A program made the position numbers and the translations under genes. From Tepidaquicella sp964564635 (lineage in GTDB: Bacteria > Bacteroidota > Ignavibacteria > Tepidaquicellales > Tepidaquicellaceae), in NCBI GenBank assembly GCA_964564635.1, contig CAZMAR010000007.1, forward strand, positions 1 through 61,546: DNA of 61,546 nucleotides. Direction: 5' to 3'. This document shows positions 18,561-27,067 of the stretch, in pieces. The notes under the pieces were generated by a model. It had not been told where the DNA came from. It saw nothing but the letters and a program-made list of their open reading frames with translations, and made no database searches. Numbering within the stretch: position 1 is the first letter of the stretch; each line of letters starts with the position of its first letter.

Positions 18561-19823
18561 TTAATTTCCTTTAACAGTTAAGTAATTGACTTTTGCCTGC
18601 GTTAGAAGTACAATATGAATTTCCTTTAATAGCAAAGATTGATTATAATTTATCAACTCTGTCAAATAAACTGTTGATGTTATTATTCCGTTTTCAAGTT
18701 GTGAAAGAGTTACATATACTATTTCCTTCCTTTTTAAAATTATTTCGTCATCTTTTTTAATTAACTCTTCATATTTATCAATATCTGCTTTATATTTACT
18801 GAGATTTATCTTTAAATTTTTATCAAAAACCTCTTTTTGAATATCTATCAAATCAGAGTTAAGTTTATTTATATATTTTTCATAATTAGCAGAATTCCAA
18901 TCAATTGGATTCCAAACAACATTTAACCCTATCAAATAAAAGGGTTGGAAAGAATTATCAAGCATATTTAAACCGGGTCTTCCTATACCTGCCTGACCAA
19001 AAAGGTTAATTTTAGGCAATTTCCTGGTCGTTATCAGTTCATCCTGACTTAGTGTTAATTGTTTTTGTAAAGTAAATAATTTGTATTCTGGTCTATTAAG
19101 CAATGTATCAGAATTATTAAAGTTAAATTCAACTTCGGGAAGTATTAATACAACGGTTGAATCTATTTCTTTCCCGATTAACTCTGAAAGCATTTTTTTA
19201 GCAGAACCTATTTCGCTTTCAATCCCACTAATTTCCTGTTCAATCTGTAGAAGTTGTGCCTCAAGTATGTATATGTTACTTGCGGGAATTACTCCATTTT
19301 TGACTTTTGCTTCTAATTCTGAAATTCTGTTTTTTATATCTTTAATCAATAATTCGGAGTATTCTTTTTTCTTTTGTAAAATCAAAATAGAAAAATATAA
19401 ATCATTTATCTTCTGGCGGATTGAATATAACTCCACATAAGTCTTCTGCTTTTCAACATTCGTTATACTTGTCTCAAGTTTCTTTTGTAAACTTGTGGTT
19501 CCACCGTCATAAATTAATTGCCTGACATCAAGAGTTATTTGATATCTATCTTTATTCATTTCTGTCGGCTTAAAAAATGGTGTATTTAGCTCAAGTTTAG
19601 TCACATCAGATTGATAAGTTGCCTGACCCTTGAAACTGATTTGTGGAAAAAAATTTGTGCTTATATTATCACTCTTTGTTTTTCTAATTGATTCATAAAC
19701 AACATTTTGCTTCATTAAAGGATAAGTTTCTTCAGATATCTTGTAACATTGGTTTAGAGTTAAAGTATCATTTCCACCGGAAAAAATAAAACTTAAGATT
19801 TGGGTAATTAATATAATTTTCAT
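18561..19823 (-). CDS. TolC-family outer membrane efflux channel
   Basis: A 420-residue protein with an N-terminal signal-like stretch, the opening NQCYKISEETYPLMKQ typical of TolC-family proteins, and two related halves of long amphipathic helices separated by short beta segments. The second half starts near NRPEYKLFTLQKQLTLSQDEL, and KINLFGQAGIGRPGLNM is a family-typical strand. It would form the outer membrane duct of the export system. Having its own channel distinguishes this operon from E. coli ybhGFSR, which borrows TolC. The gene lies 3 nt after tetR. Confidence 0.88.
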   Translation of the reverse strand: MKIILITQILSFIFSGGNDTLTLNQCYKISEETYPLMKQNVVYESIRKTKSDNISTNFFPQISFKGQATYQSDVTKLELNTPFFKPTEMNKDRYQITLDVRQLIYDGGTTSLQKKLETSITNVEKQKTYVELYSIRQKINDLYFSILILQKKKEYSELLIKDIKNRISELEAKVKNGVIPASNIYILEAQLLQIEQEISGIESEIGSAKKMLSELIGKEIDSTVVLILPEVEFNFNNSDTLLNRPEYKLFTLQKQLTLSQDELITTRKLPKINLFGQAGIGRPGLNMLDNSFQPFYLIGLNVVWNPIDWNSANYEKYINKLNSDLIDIQKEVFDKNLKINLSKYKADIDKYEELIKKDDEIILKRKEIVYVTLSQLENGIITSTVYLTELINYNQSLLLKEIHIVLLTQAKVNYLTVKGN

Positions 19824-19826
19824 TTC

Positions 19827-20444
19827 TTACTTTTTAATTGCTTTAATAATAAATTCCGCAACTTCAGTTTTTCTCCTTTCAATAAATTCATTATACTCTT
19901 CCTCACTCATACCTAAAACATTGGTAATAAAATACTTTGCAAGTATTGGAAAAATGCATAGTGAAATAATATTTACTGCAAAGGTATTAAATTCTATATC
20001 AATAATTTCACCATTTTCTTTTGCTTCCTGTAAATCAGCATATAACTTTTCAAGTATGAAAGATTTATTCTTGTTGATTATTTCCGACAATAATTTTGGA
20101 TTTTGATTGATTTCATTTATTACAAATCCCGGTAAATAAATATTATCTTGCAGTAAAGTTATATACGATTTCACAAAAAATCTGATTTTTTCAAATAGGG
20201 GAAGGTCTGTATTAAGTAATTCTTTTATTTGAGGAAATATTTTTTTAATCCCTTCGACAAAAATTGCATCAAATAATTTCTGCTTGCTTCTGAAATAATA
20301 ATGTAACATTGCTTTATTTATCCCTGCATCATCTGCTATCTCCTGCATTCTCGCACCCAAAAAACCCTTTTGATGAAATATTTTTCTTGCTGATTCAAGA
20401 ATTCTCTTCTCCGTTTGGGAATTCTTTTTATTTTTATTAACCAT
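19827..20444 (-). CDS. TetR-family transcriptional repressor of the export operon
   Basis: The 205-residue protein has the TetR N-terminal DNA-binding domain: EKRILESARKIFHQKGFLGARMQEIADDAGINKAMLHYYFRSKQKLF, residues about 12-60, with the recognition helix NKAMLHYYF. The C-terminal part, helical and variable, would bind the inducer. It is the first gene of the operon. The promoter just upstream overlaps several short palindromes, which fits autoregulation released by a ligand that may also be the pump substrate. The closest analogue is CecR (YbiH), regulator of ybhGFSR in E. coli. Confidence 0.9.
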   Translation of the reverse strand: MVNKNKKNSQTEKRILESARKIFHQKGFLGARMQEIADDAGINKAMLHYYFRSKQKLFDAIFVEGIKKIFPQIKELLNTDLPLFEKIRFFVKSYITLLQDNIYLPGFVINEINQNPKLLSEIINKNKSFILEKLYADLQEAKENGEIIDIEFNTFAVNIISLCIFPILAKYFITNVLGMSEEEYNEFIERRKTEVAEFIIKAIKK

Positions 20445-20449
20445 TTAAT

Positions 20450-20482
20450 CTAATCAATTAGTTAATTTTAACATAAAGTTAA
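20450..20482. promoter_or_regulatory. Candidate TetR operator palindromes
   Basis: Three overlapping inverted repeats: CTAAT-CA-ATTAG (20450-20461), GTTAA-TT-TTAAC (20461-20472) and TTAAC-ATAAA-GTTAA (20468-20482). They cover the -10 region and probable start site of the tetR promoter, the usual place for a repressor site. Palindromes are common in AT-rich DNA, so the position is the stronger evidence. Confidence 0.5.
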
Positions 20483-20504
20483 ATTATTTGGTTAATAATG
20501 TCAA
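20474..20504 (-). promoter_or_regulatory. Promoter of the tetR-led export operon
   Basis: Read on the minus strand: TTGACA (20504-20499), 17 nt, TAACTTTA (20481-20474). Both elements are good. About 30 bp separate it from the tetR ATG. The palindromes at 20450-20482 overlap its downstream part. Confidence 0.65.
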
Positions 20505-20523
20505 GTAAAAAAATCTTTTAAAG

Positions 20524-20554
20524 TTGAATTAAACAAATAATAAGTTTATATTAA
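20524..20554 (+). promoter_or_regulatory. Candidate promoter for the META lipoprotein gene
   Basis: TTGAAT (20524-20529), 17 nt, TATATTAA (20547-20554), with the same TTG-N20-TA geometry as the other candidates. It lies 24 bp before the ATG at 20578 and is divergent from the tetR promoter. Confidence 0.45.
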
Positions 20555-20577
20555 CTATTAAATAAAATATATACTTT

Positions 20578-21006
20578 ATGAAAAAGACATTGTTACTGGC
20601 TTCCCTACTTTTATTTTCATTAATTTTGGGATGCAGTTCTCAAAAAGAATTAGAAGTTGCAACGGAAGACTTAAAAAATACAAGATGGAAACTTGTAGAA
20701 CTAAATTCGCAAAAAATTTCCGGATTAAAATCTGATATTTACATTATTTTTAACCTACACAACAACGAATTTAAAGCATTTGGTGGGTGCAATGAAATTT
20801 ATGGTTTATATGTATATGATGGAAAAATTTTAAAGCTGAACAATATTGCAATGACGAAAATTAATTGTACGGACGGAGAAGATAAATATGAATATAGTTT
20901 TGTAGATGCCTTAAAATCTTTTGATAATCACAAAATTATTCAAAAGAATTTATATCTTTATAAAGGCAATAAGGTAATTGCAAAATTTGAAGCTACTTTC
21001 CTGTAA
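20578..21006 (+). CDS. META-domain (HslJ-like) lipoprotein
   Basis: A 142-residue protein with a lipoprotein signal peptide and lipobox LILGC, Cys19 being the likely lipidated residue. The rest is one META domain: NTRWKLVELN near residue 33, FKAFGGCNEIYGLY, then LKLNNIAMTKINC and a final FEATFL strand. E. coli HslJ, a heat-inducible outer-membrane-associated protein linked to novobiocin resistance, is the best known relative; the molecular role is unclear. It is a single gene, divergent from the export operon and closed by the strong terminator at 21031-21064. Confidence 0.85.
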   Translation: MKKTLLLASLLLFSLILGCSSQKELEVATEDLKNTRWKLVELNSQKISGLKSDIYIIFNLHNNEFKAFGGCNEIYGLYVYDGKILKLNNIAMTKINCTDGEDKYEYSFVDALKSFDNHKIIQKNLYLYKGNKVIAKFEATFL

Positions 21007-21030
21007 AATTTTTTATACTGAATAAAAAAT

Positions 21031-21064
21031 AAAAGGGCTGATTTTTCAATCAGCCCTTTTTATT
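21031..21064. terminator. Bidirectional intrinsic terminator
   Basis: A perfect 13-bp stem: AAAAGGGCTGATT (21031-21043) with AATCAGCCCTTTT (21048-21060) around a TTTC loop, flanked by A and T runs. It lies between convergent genes ending at 21006 and 21107 and can serve both. Confidence 0.9.
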
Positions 21065-21106
21065 TTTAAATCTCTTCAACAAAAAGTTTTCTGAATATAA
21101 TTACTA

Positions 21107-24100
21107 TTATTTTATCAATACCATTCTCTTTACATCGCTAAATGTACCAGATGTTAATTTATAGAAGTACACACCACTTGCAAGAGATGAAGCATCAAAA
21201 TCAAATGAATAATACCCAGCTTCCTGAACTTCATTCACAAGAGTAAGTACTTCTCTTCCAAGTATATCATAAATTTTCAAAGTAACAAGTCCTTGTTTCG
21301 GAATTGCATAATTAATCTTTGTTACTGGATTAAATGGATTCGGATAGTTTTGAGACAGTTCATACCTGGTTGGAATATTATTATTCTTTGGTTCTGTTCC
21401 TGTTGCAAAGTTAAATGTCAGTTTAATATTAGGCCTATCGGTATATGATGATGATGGAGATGTAATTTGTGTACAACCATCACCAGTAGATAAATCGGAG
21501 TGATTGTGTTTTAATTGTCCTAATGAATTAACTGTACCATTTACTGTGGAATTTGAAGTCCAGCTACTGTTATTGAAGCAAATTTCTATCGCAAGGTTAT
21601 TACCAGTCCATAAGAATGGTGTCTGAAGTTGAATATCCTGCCAACCAGTTCCTGGAACTGTATATGTACCCGAATACACAAGAGTACCACCAGTCATAAA
21701 GCCTGTTAAGGTTGAAGCAGTTGTATTTTGCATAAATATCTTAAATCCTTCCATCGCTTGAGAAGCAGCACTTGTTACATTAAATCCGATATGAGTAATG
21801 TATCCATTGGGTGGTGGGTTATCACCTGCATTTATTTCAGCTGCAGTATATAGCATAGTTGTTCTTGAATCCATATAGTAAGTATAGAATGGATATCCAC
21901 AGGATTGAGTTCCATTTCCAATGTAAAATACATTCTGTCCAATGATTACATTAATAGTATCATTTGTAGAAATACCAAGATTCCCTGCCAGATTAATATA
22001 TAACTTTCCAGCATATCCGGATGGTGTGTTGGAAGCAGAACTAACTGTGAATTCTTTTTTAACAGAATCACCACCAGCAATGTTTCCATAATTGGCTGTG
22101 CCAGTTACGATTGTAATATATGGATCATTTTCAGTTAAAGTTCCAACAACATTAGCCACCTGAGATGAACCATTATTCTTTGCAGTTACTCGGACTTTAA
22201 CTGTTTCACCAGGATCCCATCTTCCATTGTTGTTACCAATTGAATCATTAATTACAAATCCTCCGTATTTTAACACAGGAGCATGAGCAATTATCGTAAA
22301 GTTACTTACCCAGGTGTTTGAGCCACTTGTTATCGTTAAAGTAAAGGATACATTTCTATTGTCTGGAATGTTGTTTGCAACATTATATGTAAATGCATTA
22401 TTAACAAGTACTGAATCTCCAGCATTGATATTACCATAATTCTCGGTAGAATCAGTAATGGTTATATATGAATCAGTTGTTGTTAGCTTTACAGTGGTGT
22501 TAGTTGCAGCAGCAGATCCAACATTCTTAACCCTTAGGTTAAGTTTGTTAGTTTCACCATAATCCATTAAACCATTTCCATTTCCAAGTGGTGGTGCGTC
22601 ATTAATGGTATGACTGTGGTATGTTACATAAGGACCGGATGCAGGAATTACATTTATACTGCCTTCCCATCTAAAGTAATTTTGCTTTGTAGCAACTACT
22701 TTTATCACCTGTCCTGGAACTTGAGTGCCAGGTATTGTAATATTTTGAGAGGAACCGGTTGCAGTAGCTGTTCCCAATATTTCACCATTTAATGTTAGTG
22801 CTACAAATGCTCCTGCGGTTGCTGTTATAGATACTGAAGTTTGCCCTGCTAATATAGCTGATGGTATATTAACAGACAAGGTTTGTGGTACTTCCGAATA
22901 CAAGGTAAGGAATGCATCACCAAACATATGATATAACCTATAAGTAACAAGCTTATCACCTGTGTTATAGGGCCAATTTGAATACATCAGGAAGTATCTT
23001 CCTGCTGCAGCTCCAAAGGCTGGTTTTAAACCTCTCTGTGGTATATTTGATATCATTGTATCCGGCATAAAGTTGGGCCACATATTATCATACATTCCCC
23101 AACAATAAGTATCATTAACAAATGAATACGATACTTCTGAAGGTGCTACTGCTCCAACAGCTCCCGCATATTGCCCATTATACATATGTCTTATGAATCT
23201 TTCTACCAGACAATCTCCTGAACTATATTGATATGCACCAGTTTGACAATTGATTGAATATACAAATGTCATCTTATTAGCATTGGTCAATTGATCAACA
23301 TTAGAATTTGAATATGATGGTTCTCCCCATCCCGTATATAAACCGTGGTCCCTATGTTGCAACATAAATGCTCCACTATTTATTCCATTATTCACCATCG
23401 CTGCTGTTCCACCACTCCACCCACCAAGTGAGTCAGGAGTTAATGGTATATAATATCGACCTGCCGGACCAAAATATGCTACTACCTGTGCTGTATTTGT
23501 TGCAGTTGACCATTGAGTGCCAGGAGTACCTGAATAAATCGCATTTACCCTTAAAGGTAATTTACTATAAACTTTTCTCCAGAATCCTCCTACTATTTCC
23601 GAACACAACTGAAACCATCTTTCTGTTTGCCAACCCAGAGCTGTTATTGGATTGTTGTAATAATTTGCCTGGGTTACTGGAAATCTCTCATAATACAACT
23701 GTTTCCCTACTAACTTCTGTAAATCTGCTGTGGTTGATGCTACTATTCTTGAAAATACTATTTCTGGCATCTCATCATTATTCACATCAGCATAATAATT
23801 ATCTGATGGAAAATTTGGATATGAAGCCGGGTGGGTTCTCATCATTGATGTAATTTGTGTATTTGCATCAGAACCATAATCTCCAAGTAGACATACTGCG
23901 GTTGGCTTTATTTGCCAGGTGTTATAAGCGTTAGTTACCCAGTTCTTTATTGCTTCTACAGTATTTCCTCCGATCTCTGAAAGTGAAACAACAGTAGTTT
24001 TAATCCCTTGTTCAGTTCTGAATCTCTTCAATGAATCAGCCCAGGCTGCATGGTCTGCACTATTAGGCCTGATAATAACATATTCATATCCTGTTAAACT

Positions 24101-24835
24101 TTCTACATTAATGTTATCAAAATTTACTTTTGGCAATGACTCATAGTTCAAAAATACATCTTGTAGAATCGGTTCAAACCATCTACTTCGATAAGATACA
24201 TCACCAAATTGTCCATTCCCGCCCATAAATGTTAATTCAACTTTCAAATCACGATAAATTACTAATTCCTTTGTTACAGGATTGTATTGAAAAGGTGTTA
24301 TACCAAGAATTATTGCATCTACTCCCCTGATATTCATACGGTCTGAAATTCTTACCGGGCTCTCTGGATAGTATGCATTCTTACTATAGACTTCCATATT
24401 CTTTTGTCTGACCAATGGCCTCGGGTCATTATCAAGGGGCAAGACAGGTGCTGGGGCAATTTCAATATTTTGTATCTTCTCAATCCTTGAAGACACTATC
24501 CGCCAGCTAACCGTGGCACCAGTTGGGATTGCTATAAATCTGCCTGCACCGGCAAGATCAGGCATTCCTGCATCATTGGGTAAAAATACTCCAGGAATAC
24601 CGACTGTTTTCATTTGAACTCCGTCGACAACCTCGTCATTTAAAAATACACTGGTAAGGGAAAAATTAATTTCCATTCCGCTGGTATTGGCTCTCGAATA
24701 CGTAAATCCAGCTGGTCCCCAACTGTCTTTGTATTTTATTTCCTGCCCAGATGATAAGGAAACAAATGCAAAGACTATTATAAGCATCACCAATACTTTT
24801 AATGGGATGCTCCGTGAGTTGTTTAGGTTAAACAT
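21107..24835 (-). CDS. Gingipain-like C25 cysteine peptidase with T9SS sorting domain
   Basis: A 1242-residue secreted protein. A signal peptide (residues about 1-30) and a propeptide-like region precede a C25 peptidase domain, about residues 240-680. The likely catalytic dyad is His497 (HRDHG) and Cys530 (SINCQTGAY). Then come an Ig-like segment, two repeated beta-sandwich units (NGNGLMDYGET and GNNNGRWDPGET), and a domain rich in Asn, Ser and Gly near residues 985-1150. The last 85 residues are a type IX sorting domain (SQNYPNPFNPVTKINY, GVYFYKL). Such proteins cross the outer membrane through T9SS and are attached or released. A good promoter lies upstream. No T9SS machinery gene is recognisable in this window. 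Confidence 0.92.
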   Translation of the reverse strand: MFNLNNSRSIPLKVLVMLIIVFAFVSLSSGQEIKYKDSWGPAGFTYSRANTSGMEINFSLTSVFLNDEVVDGVQMKTVGIPGVFLPNDAGMPDLAGAGRFIAIPTGATVSWRIVSSRIEKIQNIEIAPAPVLPLDNDPRPLVRQKNMEVYSKNAYYPESPVRISDRMNIRGVDAIILGITPFQYNPVTKELVIYRDLKVELTFMGGNGQFGDVSYRSRWFEPILQDVFLNYESLPKVNFDNINVESLTGYEYVIIRPNSADHAAWADSLKRFRTEQGIKTTVVSLSEIGGNTVEAIKNWVTNAYNTWQIKPTAVCLLGDYGSDANTQITSMMRTHPASYPNFPSDNYYADVNNDEMPEIVFSRIVASTTADLQKLVGKQLYYERFPVTQANYYNNPITALGWQTERWFQLCSEIVGGFWRKVYSKLPLRVNAIYSGTPGTQWSTATNTAQVVAYFGPAGRYYIPLTPDSLGGWSGGTAAMVNNGINSGAFMLQHRDHGLYTGWGEPSYSNSNVDQLTNANKMTFVYSINCQTGAYQYSSGDCLVERFIRHMYNGQYAGAVGAVAPSEVSYSFVNDTYCWGMYDNMWPNFMPDTMISNIPQRGLKPAFGAAAGRYFLMYSNWPYNTGDKLVTYRLYHMFGDAFLTLYSEVPQTLSVNIPSAILAGQTSVSITATAGAFVALTLNGEILGTATATGSSQNITIPGTQVPGQVIKVVATKQNYFRWEGSINVIPASGPYVTYHSHTINDAPPLGNGNGLMDYGETNKLNLRVKNVGSAAATNTTVKLTTTDSYITITDSTENYGNINAGDSVLVNNAFTYNVANNIPDNRNVSFTLTITSGSNTWVSNFTIIAHAPVLKYGGFVINDSIGNNNGRWDPGETVKVRVTAKNNGSSQVANVVGTLTENDPYITIVTGTANYGNIAGGDSVKKEFTVSSASNTPSGYAGKLYINLAGNLGISTNDTINVIIGQNVFYIGNGTQSCGYPFYTYYMDSRTTMLYTAAEINAGDNPPPNGYITHIGFNVTSAASQAMEGFKIFMQNTTASTLTGFMTGGTLVYSGTYTVPGTGWQDIQLQTPFLWTGNNLAIEICFNNSSWTSNSTVNGTVNSLGQLKHNHSDLSTGDGCTQITSPSSSYTDRPNIKLTFNFATGTEPKNNNIPTRYELSQNYPNPFNPVTKINYAIPKQGLVTLKIYDILGREVLTLVNEVQEAGYYSFDFDASSLASGVYFYKLTSGTFSDVKRMVLIK

Positions 24836-25278
24836 TGTGTTTATTCCTTTTAATTGTTTATAAAGATTGGTTAATTGAAATGTTTAATTAAATACTTAAT
24901 TAGTATATAATAAGTAAAACAACAACTTACCTCACAGTATATTTAAAGAACTTTTATACTGAACTGTAAAGTTATTTACTATTTTTTAAAAAGTCAAGAT
25001 AAACAAAAATGATAAAAGTATTAATATTTCATTTAAAAGGAATAATAGATTTAAAATATAAATAAATCATAATCCATCTCACAATCAATACTTCACTTTA
25101 TCTATTTCATACTTGTATGTTCAATAAATACTTTTTTTGAATTTAAAAGATTTATTAACAGGTTTATTTATACTACTACTCAAATACAATTCTTTTTGAA
25201 AAGTATTTAAGGATAATAAGTGTTTTGTTATTTTAAAAATTGATTTTAAGAGTTTAAAATAAAATGAAAAATATTTTA
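24836..25278. other. Intergenic region with the peptidase promoter
   Basis: 443 bp without a gene. The left part holds the leader and promoter of the C25 peptidase, whose ATG is preceded by AAAAGGAAT. The rest (25000-25278), downstream of the MFS gene, is AT-rich, and I see no strong terminator hairpin or RNA motif in it. Confidence 0.5.
24967..24997 (-). promoter_or_regulatory. Promoter of the C25 peptidase gene
   Basis: Minus strand: TTGACT (24997-24992), 17 nt, TAACTTTA (24974-24967), the same -10 octamer as the tetR promoter. It predicts a leader of about 125 nt before the ATG at 24835. Confidence 0.65.
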
Positions 25279-26532
25279 TTATTCTCTGCTGTCGCGTACC
25301 TTCAGAAGTAACAGCATTCCCATAACAAAGAAAACCCCTACAGAAAGAGTAGCAATATTTTGAGATTCTGTAATATACGAAACCAAGCCAAAGGTAAGAG
25401 GACCAATGAGAGTAGAGGTTTTTTCGAATAATGAATAAAAACCAAAAAACTCTGTTTTAACATCATCAGGGGTAAGTTTTGCCATTAACGCTCTTGATAA
25501 ACTCTGTGTTGCCCCAAGAAAAGTGCCAGCAAAACCACCCACAATAAAAAAAATATGAATAGAATAACCTAATATATTAATAAAGGAGTTTTCATTTACA
25601 AAGAGAAAAATGAAAAAAACTATTAGTGTCCAAAAAAGTAAGGTTATGATTATCGATTTTTTTATACCTAATTTATCGCCCAAAACAGCAAAAATCATAG
25701 AGCCAATCATCGCAGTTACCTGAACAATTATAAAAAAAACGGCAAGTTCTATATAATTAAGATTAAGTGTTTTTCGAGCGAAAATACCTGAGAAAAATAT
25801 TATAGTATTCACTGCATCTATGTACAAAAAATAAGCTAATAAATAGTTCTTTAAGTTGTCGTATTTTTTTATATTTCTTATTGTGTTTAAAACTTTTTTT
25901 ACACCATAAACTGCATATTGAAAATAATTATAATTGTTTTCAAGTTGCTTTTTCTTTTCTTTTAAAAAAATAAAAAGTGGCAAGGAAAAAATTAAAAAAA
26001 ATACTGCACATAAAACAAACAATAAATTATAATTAAGAGTATTAAAAGAAAGAAAAACAAAAACCAGAATCAAAGAAGCAAGTGAGCCTATATAACCAAC
26101 TGCATATCCTATCCCAGAAACTTTATTATAATACTTTTCTTCAGTAACATCAGAGATAAGAGCATCATAAAAAGCAAGACCTGACTGAAATCCAATATTC
26201 GAAATTATAAATAAAAATAAAGCCAAAGTAACTGTACCGGAAGTAGTGAAAAACATTAAAGCCGTTGGAATTACACATATTATTGTAAAAAACAAAAGAA
26301 AAAGTTTTTTGCTTGATGTTTTATCAGCAATAGCACCACCAATAGGATTAATAATTGCAGAAACTATCATAGAAATAATGATACCAAGTGACCAGTAGAA
26401 ATCACCAATTGGTGCCCTTTCACAAACTACATCTGTGAAATAAACTGCAAAAACAAAAGCAATTATAATAACTGCATAGGAAGAGTTTCCAAAATCAAAG
26501 AGAGACCAGACAAATACGCGGGATTTATTCAT
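25279..26532 (-). CDS. MFS permease of the UMF1/Atg22 type
   Basis: A 417-residue membrane protein with about 12 hydrophobic helices. The start SRVFVWSLFDFGNSSYAVIIIAFVFAVYF and later GFQSGLAFYDALISDV and GIGYAVGYIGSL are characteristic of the UMF1 (Atg22-like) branch of the major facilitator superfamily. In yeast Atg22 exports amino acids from the vacuole; bacterial members are largely uncharacterised. The GTFLGATQSLSRALMAKLTP block in the C-terminal half is also typical. It follows nusB by 17 bp and is probably co-transcribed. The substrate is unknown. Confidence 0.88.
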   Translation of the reverse strand: MNKSRVFVWSLFDFGNSSYAVIIIAFVFAVYFTDVVCERAPIGDFYWSLGIIISMIVSAIINPIGGAIADKTSSKKLFLLFFTIICVIPTALMFFTTSGTVTLALFLFIISNIGFQSGLAFYDALISDVTEEKYYNKVSGIGYAVGYIGSLASLILVFVFLSFNTLNYNLLFVLCAVFFLIFSLPLFIFLKEKKKQLENNYNYFQYAVYGVKKVLNTIRNIKKYDNLKNYLLAYFLYIDAVNTIIFFSGIFARKTLNLNYIELAVFFIIVQVTAMIGSMIFAVLGDKLGIKKSIIITLLFWTLIVFFIFLFVNENSFINILGYSIHIFFIVGGFAGTFLGATQSLSRALMAKLTPDDVKTEFFGFYSLFEKTSTLIGPLTFGLVSYITESQNIATLSVGVFFVMGMLLLLKVRDSRE

Positions 26533-26549
26533 CAGTAAATATTTTTATA

Positions 26550-27029
26550 CTAATTATTTTCTTTATTGTTGTTCTTATTTTTCCTATCAACAAGTCCCCT
26601 ACCCTTTTTATTTAAAAGACTTTTTTCTTTAAGCTCAATCAGAATTGAGTCAAGAACACCATTGATAAAACTACCACTATTACCGGATGAATATTCTTTA
26701 GCTATATCAATTGCTTCATTAATTGAAACTTTGGGAGGAATTTCAGGGAAATATAAAATTTCTGCAAGTGCCATTCTAAGTATTATTTTATCGATTATTG
26801 CTATTCTTTCATATTCCCAGTTCTCTATCTTTGGTTGGATAATTTTATCAAGTTCTTTTTGATTTTTAATAACAGAATCTATCAATTCATTTGCAAAAAG
26901 CAATTTATCATCGTCCTCAATATCCGTCAGTAAATCCTTCTTCACTTTGGTTATAGGGTCTTTAGAGAGTTCGTGTGCATATAATACATAAAGTACCTTA
27001 ATTCTTACAAATCTTCTTGATGTGGACAT
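26550..27029 (-). CDS. nusB: Transcription antitermination factor NusB
   Basis: This 159-residue, mostly helical protein matches NusB, which with NusE binds boxA RNA in rRNA leaders and prevents early termination. It starts with SRRFVRIKVLYVLYAHEL, in the usual N-terminal position. The C-terminal conserved block is RMALAEILYFPEIPPKVSIN, followed by EAIDIAKEYSSGNSGSFINGVLD. A lysine- and asparagine-rich tail after residue 140 is slightly longer than usual. It is encoded between a DUF218 protein and the MFS permease; the grouping has no obvious functional logic. Confidence 0.95.
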   Translation of the reverse strand: MSTSRRFVRIKVLYVLYAHELSKDPITKVKKDLLTDIEDDDKLLFANELIDSVIKNQKELDKIIQPKIENWEYERIAIIDKIILRMALAEILYFPEIPPKVSINEAIDIAKEYSSGNSGSFINGVLDSILIELKEKSLLNKKGRGLVDRKNKNNNKENN

Positions 27030-27067
27030 AATATTATAGTTTTAAATTTAATTTATACAAGGTTTTA

